A stretch of DNA of 64,000 nucleotides from Chitinophaga sp. HK235 (GTDB taxonomy: Bacteria; Bacteroidota; Bacteroidia; Chitinophagales; Chitinophagaceae). Positions 51,507 through 59,732 of the stretch are shown one piece after another. Positions within the stretch are counted from its first letter, which is position 1. Each line of letters starts with the position of its first letter. The position numbers and the translations under genes are program-made. The stretch is taken from assembly GCF_018255755.1 (NCBI RefSeq), contig NZ_CP073766.1:6508501-6572500 (forward strand), in the 5' to 3' direction. Below the pieces are notes generated by a model. It was not told the origin of the DNA. It worked only from the letters and a program-made list of their open reading frames with translations, and did not search any database.

Positions 51507-54467
51507 TTAAAAATCCACTTTCACATTAAACAGGATACGTTTGGAAGACGGATATTGAAAGAGGTCCGTTCCTGCATTGATGGCCTGTGTACCAAAGTTG
51601 GACGCTTCGGGATCATAACCGGGATAGCTGGTAACGGTAAACAGGTTGGTGGCTGATACGCCGATTCTCACCTGGTCTACTGCATTCCTGAAAGCCCGGC
51701 TGATCAAGGGTTTTGGGAAGGTATAACTGAGACTTACCTCGCGGAGCCGCAGATAACCTGCGTCCTGCACGTATACGCCTGCACCGGTGCCTGCTCTGTC
51801 TTTCCCATTAGGTATACCATTGTGGTTATAATCATCGTTCCAGTCTTTGGTAGTGCCGCCGTTGTCGGTGTTATACAGTGTGATGTTCAGTAAGTCACCG
51901 CCTTTTTTCCAGTGCAGCAGGAACGAAAAATTGAAATTATGCAGGAACTGAATATCGTTGTATAAGGAGCTTTGGAAGTCGGGTTGCGAATTGCCGTACA
52001 CGGTGTATTCTCCTTCCGTCGTCCGTGGTACACCTACGATGGTGGTGGGAGAGTAACCTTTACGGATCAGGTATGTGCCGAAGGTAGGGCCATAGGAGCC
52101 CGTAGTATAGGAAGGTACATCCAGCCTGGTGATTTTGCTGGTGTTTTTCCAGAAGAGCAGGCGGCTGGTCCAGGTCAGGTTACGGGTGGATACCGGCACA
52201 CCGCTCACCGCTATTTCCACGCCTTTGTTCACCAGTTCTGCCGCATTGATTTTCTTGGTGGTAATACCGGTGGAAGAAGCCAGGGTGAGGTTCTGTATGA
52301 GGTCAGTCACACGCTTGCTGTAATAGGTGCCTTCAAAGTTGAGGCGGTTATTGAAGAAGCCTGCATCGATGCCCAGTTCCAATTCTCCGGCGCGTTCCGG
52401 TTTAAGATCCGGATTGCCCGCCACACCTGATACTTTGGAGCCGATCAGTCCTCCGTTGATGGCAGGCTGCAGGGAGCTGTAGGTATCGCCAAAGGAAGCC
52501 AGCCCGCCTGTCTGTCCATAAGCTGCTCTCAGCTTAAGTTGTGAGACGGTACGTGATTTCCAGAAACTGAATTTGCTCACATTCAACGCCACCGATGCTT
52601 TTGGAAATGCATAGTACTGATTCGCATCACCATTTAAGGTGGATTTGTCGAAACGTACGCCCAGCGTAGTGATCAGCTTATCATCGAAGTTTACTTCTTC
52701 CTGTGCTACAATACCGGCATCTTTTACCTGCTGATCATACTGCTGCAACAGCGACTGCACAGCTGCCTGAGATATATTCTGTTGTTTGGCCACCAGTCCC
52801 TGTCCGCGGTTAAGTGTGCTGTTGGATTTTGTTTCCAGAAAAACCGTTCCGGCCTGTGTGCTGAAATTGATTTTGCCAACAGTCTGCTGGTAGAGGAGGA
52901 ATGCCTGGAGATTGGTGTTGATGGCGTTTTCCTGCCCCAACACAATATCGCCGGGATAAGCTTCGCTGCGTTGCGCCTGTAGATCATCGGGGAAGTATAC
53001 TTTGGTTCGGCTGCTGAGATAATCCACACCGCCCTGTATGGCAGCAGACAGACTGCTGCGGGCGTTGCTGAAGAGTTGAATATTCAGTTTGCCAGACTGT
53101 ATAAAGCGGTTCACGTTTGAATTGTTGATGGCCTTATCACGCAGTGCCAGTGGATTTTCAGATTCCGAATAGGGATTGTCCGGATAGTTGCCGGCAGCAT
53201 CAGGGAATGGATTGAAATAGTTGGGTGTGTAACCGATAATATACCCCAGGCTTGCACCAGCGTTGTTTTCATTGCCGGTAAAACCTCTGTCGGTATTACT
53301 GTTGATATAGTTTGAATTGATGGAGAAACTGATACGCGAGCTCAGTTGATGATCGAGGTTAAGCCGTATGGATCTGCGGGAGAAGCCGGTATATTTGATG
53401 ATACCATTTTCCTTTGACAGATTACCGGAAACATAAAACTTTGTTTTCTCTGTTCCGCCTGAGATGTTGAGGTGTGTATTCGTGAGCAGGGGTGTTTCGC
53501 CGTACAGGATCTTTTCATAGTTGAAAGGGCCGCCGTTAGCCAGTGCGTCGTGATAGCGCTGCAGTTCCTGTTCCTGCCTGGATGATGGGAAGAACTGACG
53601 GATTTTGTTTTCATCCCAGGGAGCGCTGTCCATGTAGTGTTGTATTTTGGCGAAGCCGATTTCCTGGCCGAGACTTACACGGGTGCGTCCTGCCTTTCCC
53701 TTTTTGGTGGTGATGATGATAACGCCGGCGTTGGCGCGGGTACCGTAGATAGCAGAGGCAGAAGCGCCTTTCAATACTTCTACGGTGGCAATATCATCGG
53801 GGTTGATGTCTGCCAGCCTGTTAGCGGCATCGTCTTCCTCTTTGCCGCCGGCGCCGGTGATGGTGGATCTTCCCGTGCGTATCACGCTGTTGTTGAGATA
53901 CACGCCATCGATGATATAGAGGGGCTGGGAAGCGCCTTGTAGTGAGCTGATACCACGCAGCTGTATAGAGAGGCCGCCACCGGGTGCGCCACTGTTGCTT
54001 TTGATATCGGCGCCAGGAAGTTTGCCATAGAGGGTATTGTCAAGTGTTTGCGGAGTAGCAGTGCCGGTCAGCTCTTTGGCAGAGATGGATGTCACTGCGT
54101 TGGCGAGGTTGGCGCGTTTGGTGGCAGAGGCAAGCCCGGATACCACTACTGCGTCCAGTGATTTCACATTCTCTGTCAGTTGCACGAGCAGCTTCCTGTT
54201 GTCTGTTACCCTAATGTCCTGCGGCAGGAACCCGATAGCGGTGAAGTTAAGCACCTGGGTGCCCGGTGGCAACAACAATCTGAATGCACCCTGGTTGTCT
54301 GTAATGGCGCCTGTGGTCTTTCCTTTCACCGTTATAGTGACGCCTGGCAGTAATGCGCCGTCTGTGGCGGATCTCACCTGACCGGTAACGATGTTGTCCT
54401 GGGCCTCCGCTGCCCTCGATAACAGCAGCAGCATGCACAGGAAGTGCAGCATTTTTCTCATTTGCAT
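51507..54467 (-). CDS. SusC/RagA TonB-linked outer membrane transporter
   Basis: The protein of about 986 aa has a signal peptide (HFLCMLLLLSRAAEAQ), an N-terminal carboxypeptidase-D-like domain (VTGQVRSATDGALLPGVTIT) and the TonB box/plug region with the SusC signatures ISSLQGASQPLYIIDGV and ATVEVLKGASASAIYGTRAN, then AGVIIITTKKG. The barrel runs to the C-terminal aromatic strand (RILFNVKVDF). It imports a ligand handed over by its SusD partner. ATG 54467 is chosen because the frame upstream is not signal-like. The upstream region carries a consensus promoter combined with a 21-bp palindrome. Confidence 0.93.
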   Translation of the reverse strand: MQMRKMLHFLCMLLLLSRAAEAQDNIVTGQVRSATDGALLPGVTITVKGKTTGAITDNQGAFRLLLPPGTQVLNFTAIGFLPQDIRVTDNRKLLVQLTENVKSLDAVVVSGLASATKRANLANAVTSISAKELTGTATPQTLDNTLYGKLPGADIKSNSGAPGGGLSIQLRGISSLQGASQPLYIIDGVYLNNSVIRTGRSTITGAGGKEEDDAANRLADINPDDIATVEVLKGASASAIYGTRANAGVIIITTKKGKAGRTRVSLGQEIGFAKIQHYMDSAPWDENKIRQFFPSSRQEQELQRYHDALANGGPFNYEKILYGETPLLTNTHLNISGGTEKTKFYVSGNLSKENGIIKYTGFSRRSIRLNLDHQLSSRISFSINSNYINSNTDRGFTGNENNAGASLGYIIGYTPNYFNPFPDAAGNYPDNPYSESENPLALRDKAINNSNVNRFIQSGKLNIQLFSNARSSLSAAIQGGVDYLSSRTKVYFPDDLQAQRSEAYPGDIVLGQENAINTNLQAFLLYQQTVGKINFSTQAGTVFLETKSNSTLNRGQGLVAKQQNISQAAVQSLLQQYDQQVKDAGIVAQEEVNFDDKLITTLGVRFDKSTLNGDANQYYAFPKASVALNVSKFSFWKSRTVSQLKLRAAYGQTGGLASFGDTYSSLQPAINGGLIGSKVSGVAGNPDLKPERAGELELGIDAGFFNNRLNFEGTYYSKRVTDLIQNLTLASSTGITTKKINAAELVNKGVEIAVSGVPVSTRNLTWTSRLLFWKNTSKITRLDVPSYTTGSYGPTFGTYLIRKGYSPTTIVGVPRTTEGEYTVYGNSQPDFQSSLYNDIQFLHNFNFSFLLHWKKGGDLLNITLYNTDNGGTTKDWNDDYNHNGIPNGKDRAGTGAGVYVQDAGYLRLREVSLSYTFPKPLISRAFRNAVDQVRIGVSATNLFTVTSYPGYDPEASNFGTQAINAGTDLFQYPSSKRILFNVKVDF

Positions 54468-54671
54468 GTTTATTTTTTGTTGAAATTGTACAGTTGGCTG
54501 ATGGACATGGTATTCCCTGTACCGCTGTTGCGGAAGAAAAAACATGAAGCAGATTGTGGTGCTGACGGTGCTGGTGGTGGGATTGGCAGCAACAATAAGA
54601 GAAGCCGGTTATGCTGTTATGCTACAGCATTTACAATAATTATTCAGGCGCATAGTTTCATTTCTTGCCTG

Positions 54672-54713
54672 CAAACCTATGTGAATTTTATAAGTCTACA
54701 AAATTTGTAGACT
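54672..54713 (-). promoter_or_regulatory. Consensus promoter of the SusCD pair overlapped by a 21-bp palindrome (BlaI/MecI-type operator)
   Basis: On the minus strand TTTG (54702-54699) and TAGGTTTG (54679-54672) are separated by exactly 19 bases, a full match to the Bacteroidota TTTG-N19-TAnnTTTG promoter. The -33 TTTG lies inside a perfect palindrome at 54693-54713 (10-bp arms AGTCTACAAA and TTTGTAGACT around a central A). BlaI/MecI/CopY-type repressors bind sites built on TACA/TGTA half-sites, so a repressor of that family is the likely binder, but no blaI gene is in the window. The 5' leader would be about 200 bases. Confidence 0.65.
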
Positions 54714-54744
54714 AAAAAGTATTTTGTTTTTTGCTAAAAAAAGA

Positions 54745-54787
54745 AAGAGGATGTATCCTGTTTTGTAAACATGGGAGACATCCTCTT
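54745..54787. terminator. Hairpin in the SusC upstream region
   Basis: AAGAGGATGT (54745-54754) pairs with ACATCCTCTT (54778-54787). The minus-strand side is followed by a T-rich run, so it resembles a terminator read leftward. No minus-strand gene to its right ends here, so it may be a relic. Confidence 0.4.
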
Positions 54788-55008
54788 CTGCGTAGGGAAA
54801 GTTATTGTATCAAGTACTCATTAAAAAGCGCTTGCCTCACATCTTAAATCATTATATCGATTAATTACAATTGTTTTAATGAATGTCCATCGAGAAATCC
54901 AAATAATAATAATCGTATCTTAGTAAACGAACGTTAACCTCAGTAAGTAATATAAACCGACCGGAGAAAATTAAAGTGAAATCGACTAACTAATCGACTA
55001 AAACTAAA

Positions 55009-55029
55009 AACCTGCTCAGTGAGCAGGTT
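55009..55029. terminator. Short hairpin ahead of the PDDEXK gene
   Basis: AACCTGCTC (55009-55017) and GAGCAGGTT (55021-55029) form a 9-bp stem with a 3-base loop. A T-run (ATTTTTTC, near 55038) follows 8 bases later. It lies about 60 bases before the nuclease gene. It could be an attenuator, a terminator, or an edge feature of an inserted gene. Confidence 0.4.
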
Positions 55030-55091
55030 CCTTCAAATTTTTTCGGGCTGGACAAATGCACTTGAAATCTTTCAATTTAAATTATTCTGGA

Positions 55092-56147
55092 ATGGGGAAT
55101 ACATTGGTAAAAGGGGAACAATTGTTATTTAACGAAATAAAACATCTAATTGAAAGTAGCAGACAGAAAGTGCTGGTGAAGGTAAATACGGAACTGGTAC
55201 TATTATATTGGAGTGTGGGTACAAAATTAAATAAACATGTTTTGGGAAATCAAAGGGCTGACTATGGGAAAGAAGTTGTAAAGAAATTGTCTAACCAATT
55301 GATAGAGGCCTTTGGTAAAGGATGGGACGATAAGACTTTACGGCATTGTCTCCGCTGTGCGGAGACTTTCTCCGAAGCACAAATTGTCTCCGCAGTGCAG
55401 AGACAATTAAGTTGGACACATATAAAAACAATTGTTTATTTAAAAGATGAGTTGCAACGTGAATTTTACCTGACAATGGCTTCCAATGAACGATGGAGCA
55501 GCCGCCAACTACAGGAACGGATAAACTCTATGTTGTACGAGCGTACTGCAATTAGTAAGAAGCCGGAATTAGTCATTCAAAATGACCTTGAACTTTTACG
55601 AAACAACAAAGGAATGACAACGGATCTGACATTCAAAGATCCATATATTCTGGATTTTTTAGGTTTACAGGATACATATAGTGAAAGAGATCTGGAGCAA
55701 AGTATTATATATCAATTGCAGTTATTTATTTTAGAGTTAGGTAATGATTTTGCATTTTTAGCCAGGCAAAAACGAATTTCTATAGATGATACCGATTATT
55801 ATATTGATCTTTTATTTTATCATCGTAAGTTAAGACGACTTGTCGCTATAGATTTAAAACTAGGTAAATTTGAGCATAGCCATAAAAGTCAGATGGAATT
55901 ATATCTTCGCTGGCTGGCTAAGTACGAGCAACAACCACATGAATTATCTCCAATCGGACTAATACTTTGTGCTGATAAGAATGATGAATTGGTCGAACTA
56001 TTAGAACTCGATGCAGCAGGTATACATGTTGCCCAGTACCTTCTGGAACTGCCTCCAAAGGAAGTATTGCAACAAAAGTTACATTTAGCAATACACTTGG
56101 CTAAACAGCGGTTTGAAGTGAAAAATAAAGCTGGAGTAATTGATTAA
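55092..56147 (+). CDS. YhcG/DUF1016-type PDDEXK nuclease
   Basis: This protein of about 351 aa has the two parts of the family. The N-terminal DUF1016 region starts at GEQLLFNEIKHLIESSRQKV and includes LLYWSVGTKLNKHVLGNQRA, DYGKEVVKKLSNQLIEAFGK and WSSRQLQERINSMLYERT. The C-terminal nuclease domain includes KDPYILDFLGLQDTYSERDL. The PD-(D/E)xK pattern is in TDYYIDLLFYHRKLRRLVAI, then DLKLGKFEH (Asp in YIDLL, DLK triad). An ATG 12 codons upstream (55056) is an alternative start. It is a lone gene between intergenic hairpins. The family is frequent near restriction or defence genes, but no such partner is present here. Confidence 0.88.
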   Translation: MGNTLVKGEQLLFNEIKHLIESSRQKVLVKVNTELVLLYWSVGTKLNKHVLGNQRADYGKEVVKKLSNQLIEAFGKGWDDKTLRHCLRCAETFSEAQIVSAVQRQLSWTHIKTIVYLKDELQREFYLTMASNERWSSRQLQERINSMLYERTAISKKPELVIQNDLELLRNNKGMTTDLTFKDPYILDFLGLQDTYSERDLEQSIIYQLQLFILELGNDFAFLARQKRISIDDTDYYIDLLFYHRKLRRLVAIDLKLGKFEHSHKSQMELYLRWLAKYEQQPHELSPIGLILCADKNDELVELLELDAAGIHVAQYLLELPPKEVLQQKLHLAIHLAKQRFEVKNKAGVID

Positions 56148-56151
56148 AAAT

Positions 56152-56184
56152 AAACAGGGAGCCTTATTTGCTCCCTGTTTGTTT
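56152..56184 (+). terminator. Terminator of the PDDEXK gene
   Basis: An 11-bp perfect stem (AAACAGGGAGC, 56152-56162, with 56170-56180) and a 7-base loop follow the stop codon by four bases. The trailing TTTGTTT is a weak U-run. Confidence 0.8.
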
Positions 56185-56252
56185 CAGCAGATTCAGATCT
56201 GCGAAATATTAGTGATCTGATAGCAGAATACCGCGTTTACCGCAAATAATAA

Positions 56253-57032
56253 TTAATAAACATCATACGGTGGCTTAAGGGTATAGTACCAGTTTAATTG
56301 TGCCAGGTCCCCCTTTGTAAAAACATAATAGGGGTTGGTACCTGCATCAAAATCAGCTGGTGCGCCGTTATATCCTGTCAGGGAATAGGTGGCGTTATAG
56401 CTCGACATTATTGCGAGGGAAGGATCTTGTACTGTATTATGTGTATTGGGAATCGCCATTTCCGTTACATTGGTGTCATAGTCACCGCTGCTTACCGCGC
56501 CGGTATGTCCGTAGCCCAGGATGTGCAGGAATTCGTGGATGATGAGTCTGGTATAATATACATGCGCCCAGGATAAATCAGTTTGATTTAAATCGAGGTT
56601 GACAGACATCAGATCTCCTACCTTTCCTGTACCATCCGGAATATGTGACCATGCAGGTGCGGAATTTGTTCCGCTGTTATCTGCTCTGATCACCACATCA
56701 TAAGTGGTACCCAAGGGCGGGAGTACATCGCCATAGGTGATGCTGGTAATGTTGATATTGGGAGATATCTGACTGAGATACTTCTGGGCTACGGGAATCG
56801 CAGCGTTAATTGCTTTTGCGACCACATTTCCATCGGCGCCGGAAAGCCTGTTATCAACAAATACCCTGATGTTTTTACTTTTTGAAAAATCTACCTTTTT
56901 ATTAAACCAGATATTGTCTGTCGGCTTAATGCTTGTCAGGTTGTTTTCGAAAGACAGCTCCTGCTGCTGGTTTGATTTGGAGCAGCTCAGACAAAGTAGC
57001 AGTGCTGCCAGGATAATATATTTTGGTTGCAT
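56253..57032 (-). CDS. Metzincin-type zinc metalloprotease lipoprotein
   Basis: This 259-aa lipoprotein (lipobox ALLLCLSC) carries the metzincin zinc motif HExxHxxGxxH at His166-His176 (HEFLHILGYGH) and a Met-turn-like AIMSSYN downstream. The family is close to M10/M57 zinc peptidases of the HEIGH type. It is the last gene of the second SusCD operon, 29 bases behind the DUF1735 gene. It may process a protein or peptide substrate at the cell surface for uptake. Confidence 0.85.
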   Translation of the reverse strand: MQPKYIILAALLLCLSCSKSNQQQELSFENNLTSIKPTDNIWFNKKVDFSKSKNIRVFVDNRLSGADGNVVAKAINAAIPVAQKYLSQISPNINITSITYGDVLPPLGTTYDVVIRADNSGTNSAPAWSHIPDGTGKVGDLMSVNLDLNQTDLSWAHVYYTRLIIHEFLHILGYGHTGAVSSGDYDTNVTEMAIPNTHNTVQDPSLAIMSSYNATYSLTGYNGAPADFDAGTNPYYVFTKGDLAQLNWYYTLKPPYDVY

Positions 57033-57061
57033 AAAAAACGTGTTCCAGGTTAAAATATAGT

Positions 57062-58099
57062 TTAGGGTCTGTCGCTTATAAAAGTCAGGTTATCATAGAA
57101 CCATACTTTCGATCCCTGCCATCCTCCTTTAAAAGTGCCATCGTACATTAGATAATAAACCTTTACATTCCGGGTGGCCGGGTCCCATTTAGAAGCAGCA
57201 GCTTCTGCCGGAGCAGGACTTAAAGCAGCATAACGGCCCCTTACAGGGTCAGGCTGTCCGAAGTAATTGGTTACACGGATGATCTGACCACTCCCATTTG
57301 GATCAAAATGTAATACCGGACAAAAATATCCGTACCAGTTCCAACTGTTGCTGGCAGTACTCCAGAATATATGTGCATTTAATGGTTTACCATACGGGTC
57401 AAGGCCGGAGTTCTTATACGCGTAGGCGTCTCTCATAATACAGGTAGAATCATCTATCGTCACCAGGTCGACAGTGGTGTTGCTAATAGCAACATTCTCC
57501 GCAAACTGATAGTCGGTCATGCCGCCGGGGCGGAATGAATAATAACCATCGTATTTGTTTCTGACAACCAGTTTGTAATACACATAAAACCTGTCGGCAC
57601 TGATAGATAGCGGCTTGGGCACTTGAGCAATATTGTAGGCGACCATATATTTGTCGTCCGATTTTACATCGAGTGTATTCACCAGCAATTTAAAGTAGCC
57701 TACATTTTTACCTGCAGGTATCGTCACTTTTAAATTTTCGCTGACGATCGTGTTCTCCGGAAAAAAGCTCCAGTTCGTTCCTTTAGCGATGTTATATTTG
57801 GTAATGGCAGCGGTATCCCGTGCAAGCGTCACCGTTATATCCTGGTCTGAAATACCGGTAGTACTGCCGAGATAAACCGGGATAGTGATAGTATCTACCG
57901 CTTTAAGGGTAGAAGGCAACCGGTTGATCGTTTTCATACGACTATCTATCGATGTGGTGGCGCCATCATCCACAGGAGCCAGTTCCACGATTTTAGTGCC
58001 TGGAATATCCGACAGGGATGTGCCAAATTTATCTTTCATGCAGGACTGCACTGTTATTGCCAGGAGACTTATATATATCAGGTTAAAATGTTTTTTCAT
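57062..58099 (-). CDS. DUF1735-type surface lipoprotein
   Basis: This 345-aa lipoprotein (YISLLAITVQSC) has a beta-rich N-terminal DUF1735/BT_3987-like domain (DTITIPVYLGSTTGISDQDI, TVTLA... LKVTIPAGKNVGYFKLLV) and a C-terminal part (about 200-345) with several Tyr, Trp and Asn residues. Such proteins are commonly encoded behind SusCD in loci that bind glycoproteins or peptides at the cell surface. It lies 29 bases after the SusD gene and before the metzincin gene. Confidence 0.78.
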   Translation of the reverse strand: MKKHFNLIYISLLAITVQSCMKDKFGTSLSDIPGTKIVELAPVDDGATTSIDSRMKTINRLPSTLKAVDTITIPVYLGSTTGISDQDITVTLARDTAAITKYNIAKGTNWSFFPENTIVSENLKVTIPAGKNVGYFKLLVNTLDVKSDDKYMVAYNIAQVPKPLSISADRFYVYYKLVVRNKYDGYYSFRPGGMTDYQFAENVAISNTTVDLVTIDDSTCIMRDAYAYKNSGLDPYGKPLNAHIFWSTASNSWNWYGYFCPVLHFDPNGSGQIIRVTNYFGQPDPVRGRYAALSPAPAEAAASKWDPATRNVKVYYLMYDGTFKGGWQGSKVWFYDNLTFISDRP

Positions 58100-58128
58100 C
58101 TTTCAATGTTTTGTAAGTACATTCAAAA

Positions 58129-59706
58129 TTATCTACCCCAGAATATTTTTTTGGTAAGTAGGTCTTCTCCCTGAGCCTTTACGTTAGCCGTATTGGTGGC
58201 ATATTCCACGCTTGGATAAAATACTCTTTTGGGTAAAGCCGGCGCTCCGGGATATTTGGAACCATAAATGTAAGTGGGCCATCCGGTGCGACGGAAATCG
58301 GCGTAAGGTTCAAATGGATTGACCCCATTCATGGCAATCCACTTTTGAGATAAGATGGTTTGCAGAGGGTCGGTAGTCAGCTCTATATTGAAGTTGTTGA
58401 CCTTGCCTGAAGTCTGCGCCATATAACCATTTGCGTCTGCAATAGCATCGTTGGGCTGATAGAAAACATTACCGGAAGGATCTGGCAAAGAGCCTTTGTA
58501 TAAGTAGGTGAAGTTGGCACGAACCCCGTTTTTGTATAACTCTTTATAGTCCCCCGGAATCAGATTTCTATAAGCTGCCTCCGCTTGCAGGAAATAACTT
58601 TCGAATGACGTAATCATCGGAATAGGCTGATTGACATTCTTAATAATGCCAAAGCCGTTGGTGCCGGAGAAGCTACCATTTACGTTATCACCCCAGGACA
58701 AACCTGATAACGTATCATTATTAGCGGTAGGCACACCAAAATAAGCACCCTTAAAATGGTTCGGATTATTATCGTATGGGGCATACATTCTATACAGCCG
58801 CCAGTCGCCATAGCCATTGAAGCCATCCCAGTAAAAATTAACAGCGGCTGCATTTGCCCTGAAGTAGTTATAGTTGGACGTTTGCTGATTCTGGCTGATA
58901 TTCCAGAATCTTTCTACCAGTGGATTGCCCTTTCCGCTTTGATTAAAAAATCCGGGGTTTACATTTCCTTCGTTTTGTACACTTGAAATGTAACCGTCAG
59001 CCGATGCACTGCTGAGCAAATGCTGTAATGCAGTGGCATAATAGGGTGGTTTGGTACCTAGCTGACTCACTCTGAGTATCAGTCTTAGCTGGAGCGTATT
59101 GATAAATTTAATCCAGTTGGCCTTATTCCCATTGTACATAATATCCCCTTTGGGCACGTTTCCTGTCCAGTTCTTAATCAGGTCTCTGGCACTATCCAGT
59201 TGCTGGTACAAATCATTGTAAATAGTGGCCGCATCGTCATACACAGGGGTAGGGTATTTATCGATCTGCAATGCCTGTGTGTAAGGAATATTTCCAAACA
59301 GGTCAATCAGGTTATGATAACAAACTACATTCATTGTTTTCACAATACCTCTGTAAAAGTTATTGCCATTGGCGTGTTGGTCAATATACTGCAAGTTTCC
59401 AAGATAGCCGTAGTAGCTGGTCCACATACCCTGGAACCACTTGTTGTCAAAGGTATAATTGAATACATATGAGTTCACAAAGGAACCGCCGCCGATAGTC
59501 CAGTAACCCATCCAGTACGACATGTCGTCTGATCCCATATTCTGTATGTAGGCGATGCTCCTTAATTGTGGAGACAACACCAGATCGATATCTACGTTGT
59601 TGGGATTATTGGGATTATTTTCATTTATATCAAAGTATGTTTTTGAGCAAGCTGACATCCCTGCTATCAACAACAGAACGAGTAAATATTTAGTTAATAC
59701 TTTCAT
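58129..59706 (-). CDS. SusD/RagB-family surface lipoprotein, SusD-like 2 type
   Basis: This 525-aa lipoprotein (VLLLIAGMSAC) starts with TYFDINENNPNNPNNVDIDL, typical of the SusD_2-like group. The helical repeats include AATIYNDLYQQLDSARDLIK and ESYFLQAEAAYRNLIPGDYK. It is 26 bases behind the SusC gene and 29 before the DUF1735 gene, so the four genes form one operon. It would bind the substrate at the outer membrane for the SusC channel. The substrate is not known but the metzincin partner suggests protein. Confidence 0.9.
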   Translation of the reverse strand: MKVLTKYLLVLLLIAGMSACSKTYFDINENNPNNPNNVDIDLVLSPQLRSIAYIQNMGSDDMSYWMGYWTIGGGSFVNSYVFNYTFDNKWFQGMWTSYYGYLGNLQYIDQHANGNNFYRGIVKTMNVVCYHNLIDLFGNIPYTQALQIDKYPTPVYDDAATIYNDLYQQLDSARDLIKNWTGNVPKGDIMYNGNKANWIKFINTLQLRLILRVSQLGTKPPYYATALQHLLSSASADGYISSVQNEGNVNPGFFNQSGKGNPLVERFWNISQNQQTSNYNYFRANAAAVNFYWDGFNGYGDWRLYRMYAPYDNNPNHFKGAYFGVPTANNDTLSGLSWGDNVNGSFSGTNGFGIIKNVNQPIPMITSFESYFLQAEAAYRNLIPGDYKELYKNGVRANFTYLYKGSLPDPSGNVFYQPNDAIADANGYMAQTSGKVNNFNIELTTDPLQTILSQKWIAMNGVNPFEPYADFRRTGWPTYIYGSKYPGAPALPKRVFYPSVEYATNTANVKAQGEDLLTKKIFWGR

Positions 59707-59732
59707 TTTGTAAAAGTTTCCTGTTGAAAAAA

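Noticed and set aside
54444..54710. Plus-strand open frame in the SusC upstream region
   Set aside because: It runs opposite the SusC signal peptide and across the promoter palindrome, and the protein is not meaningful.
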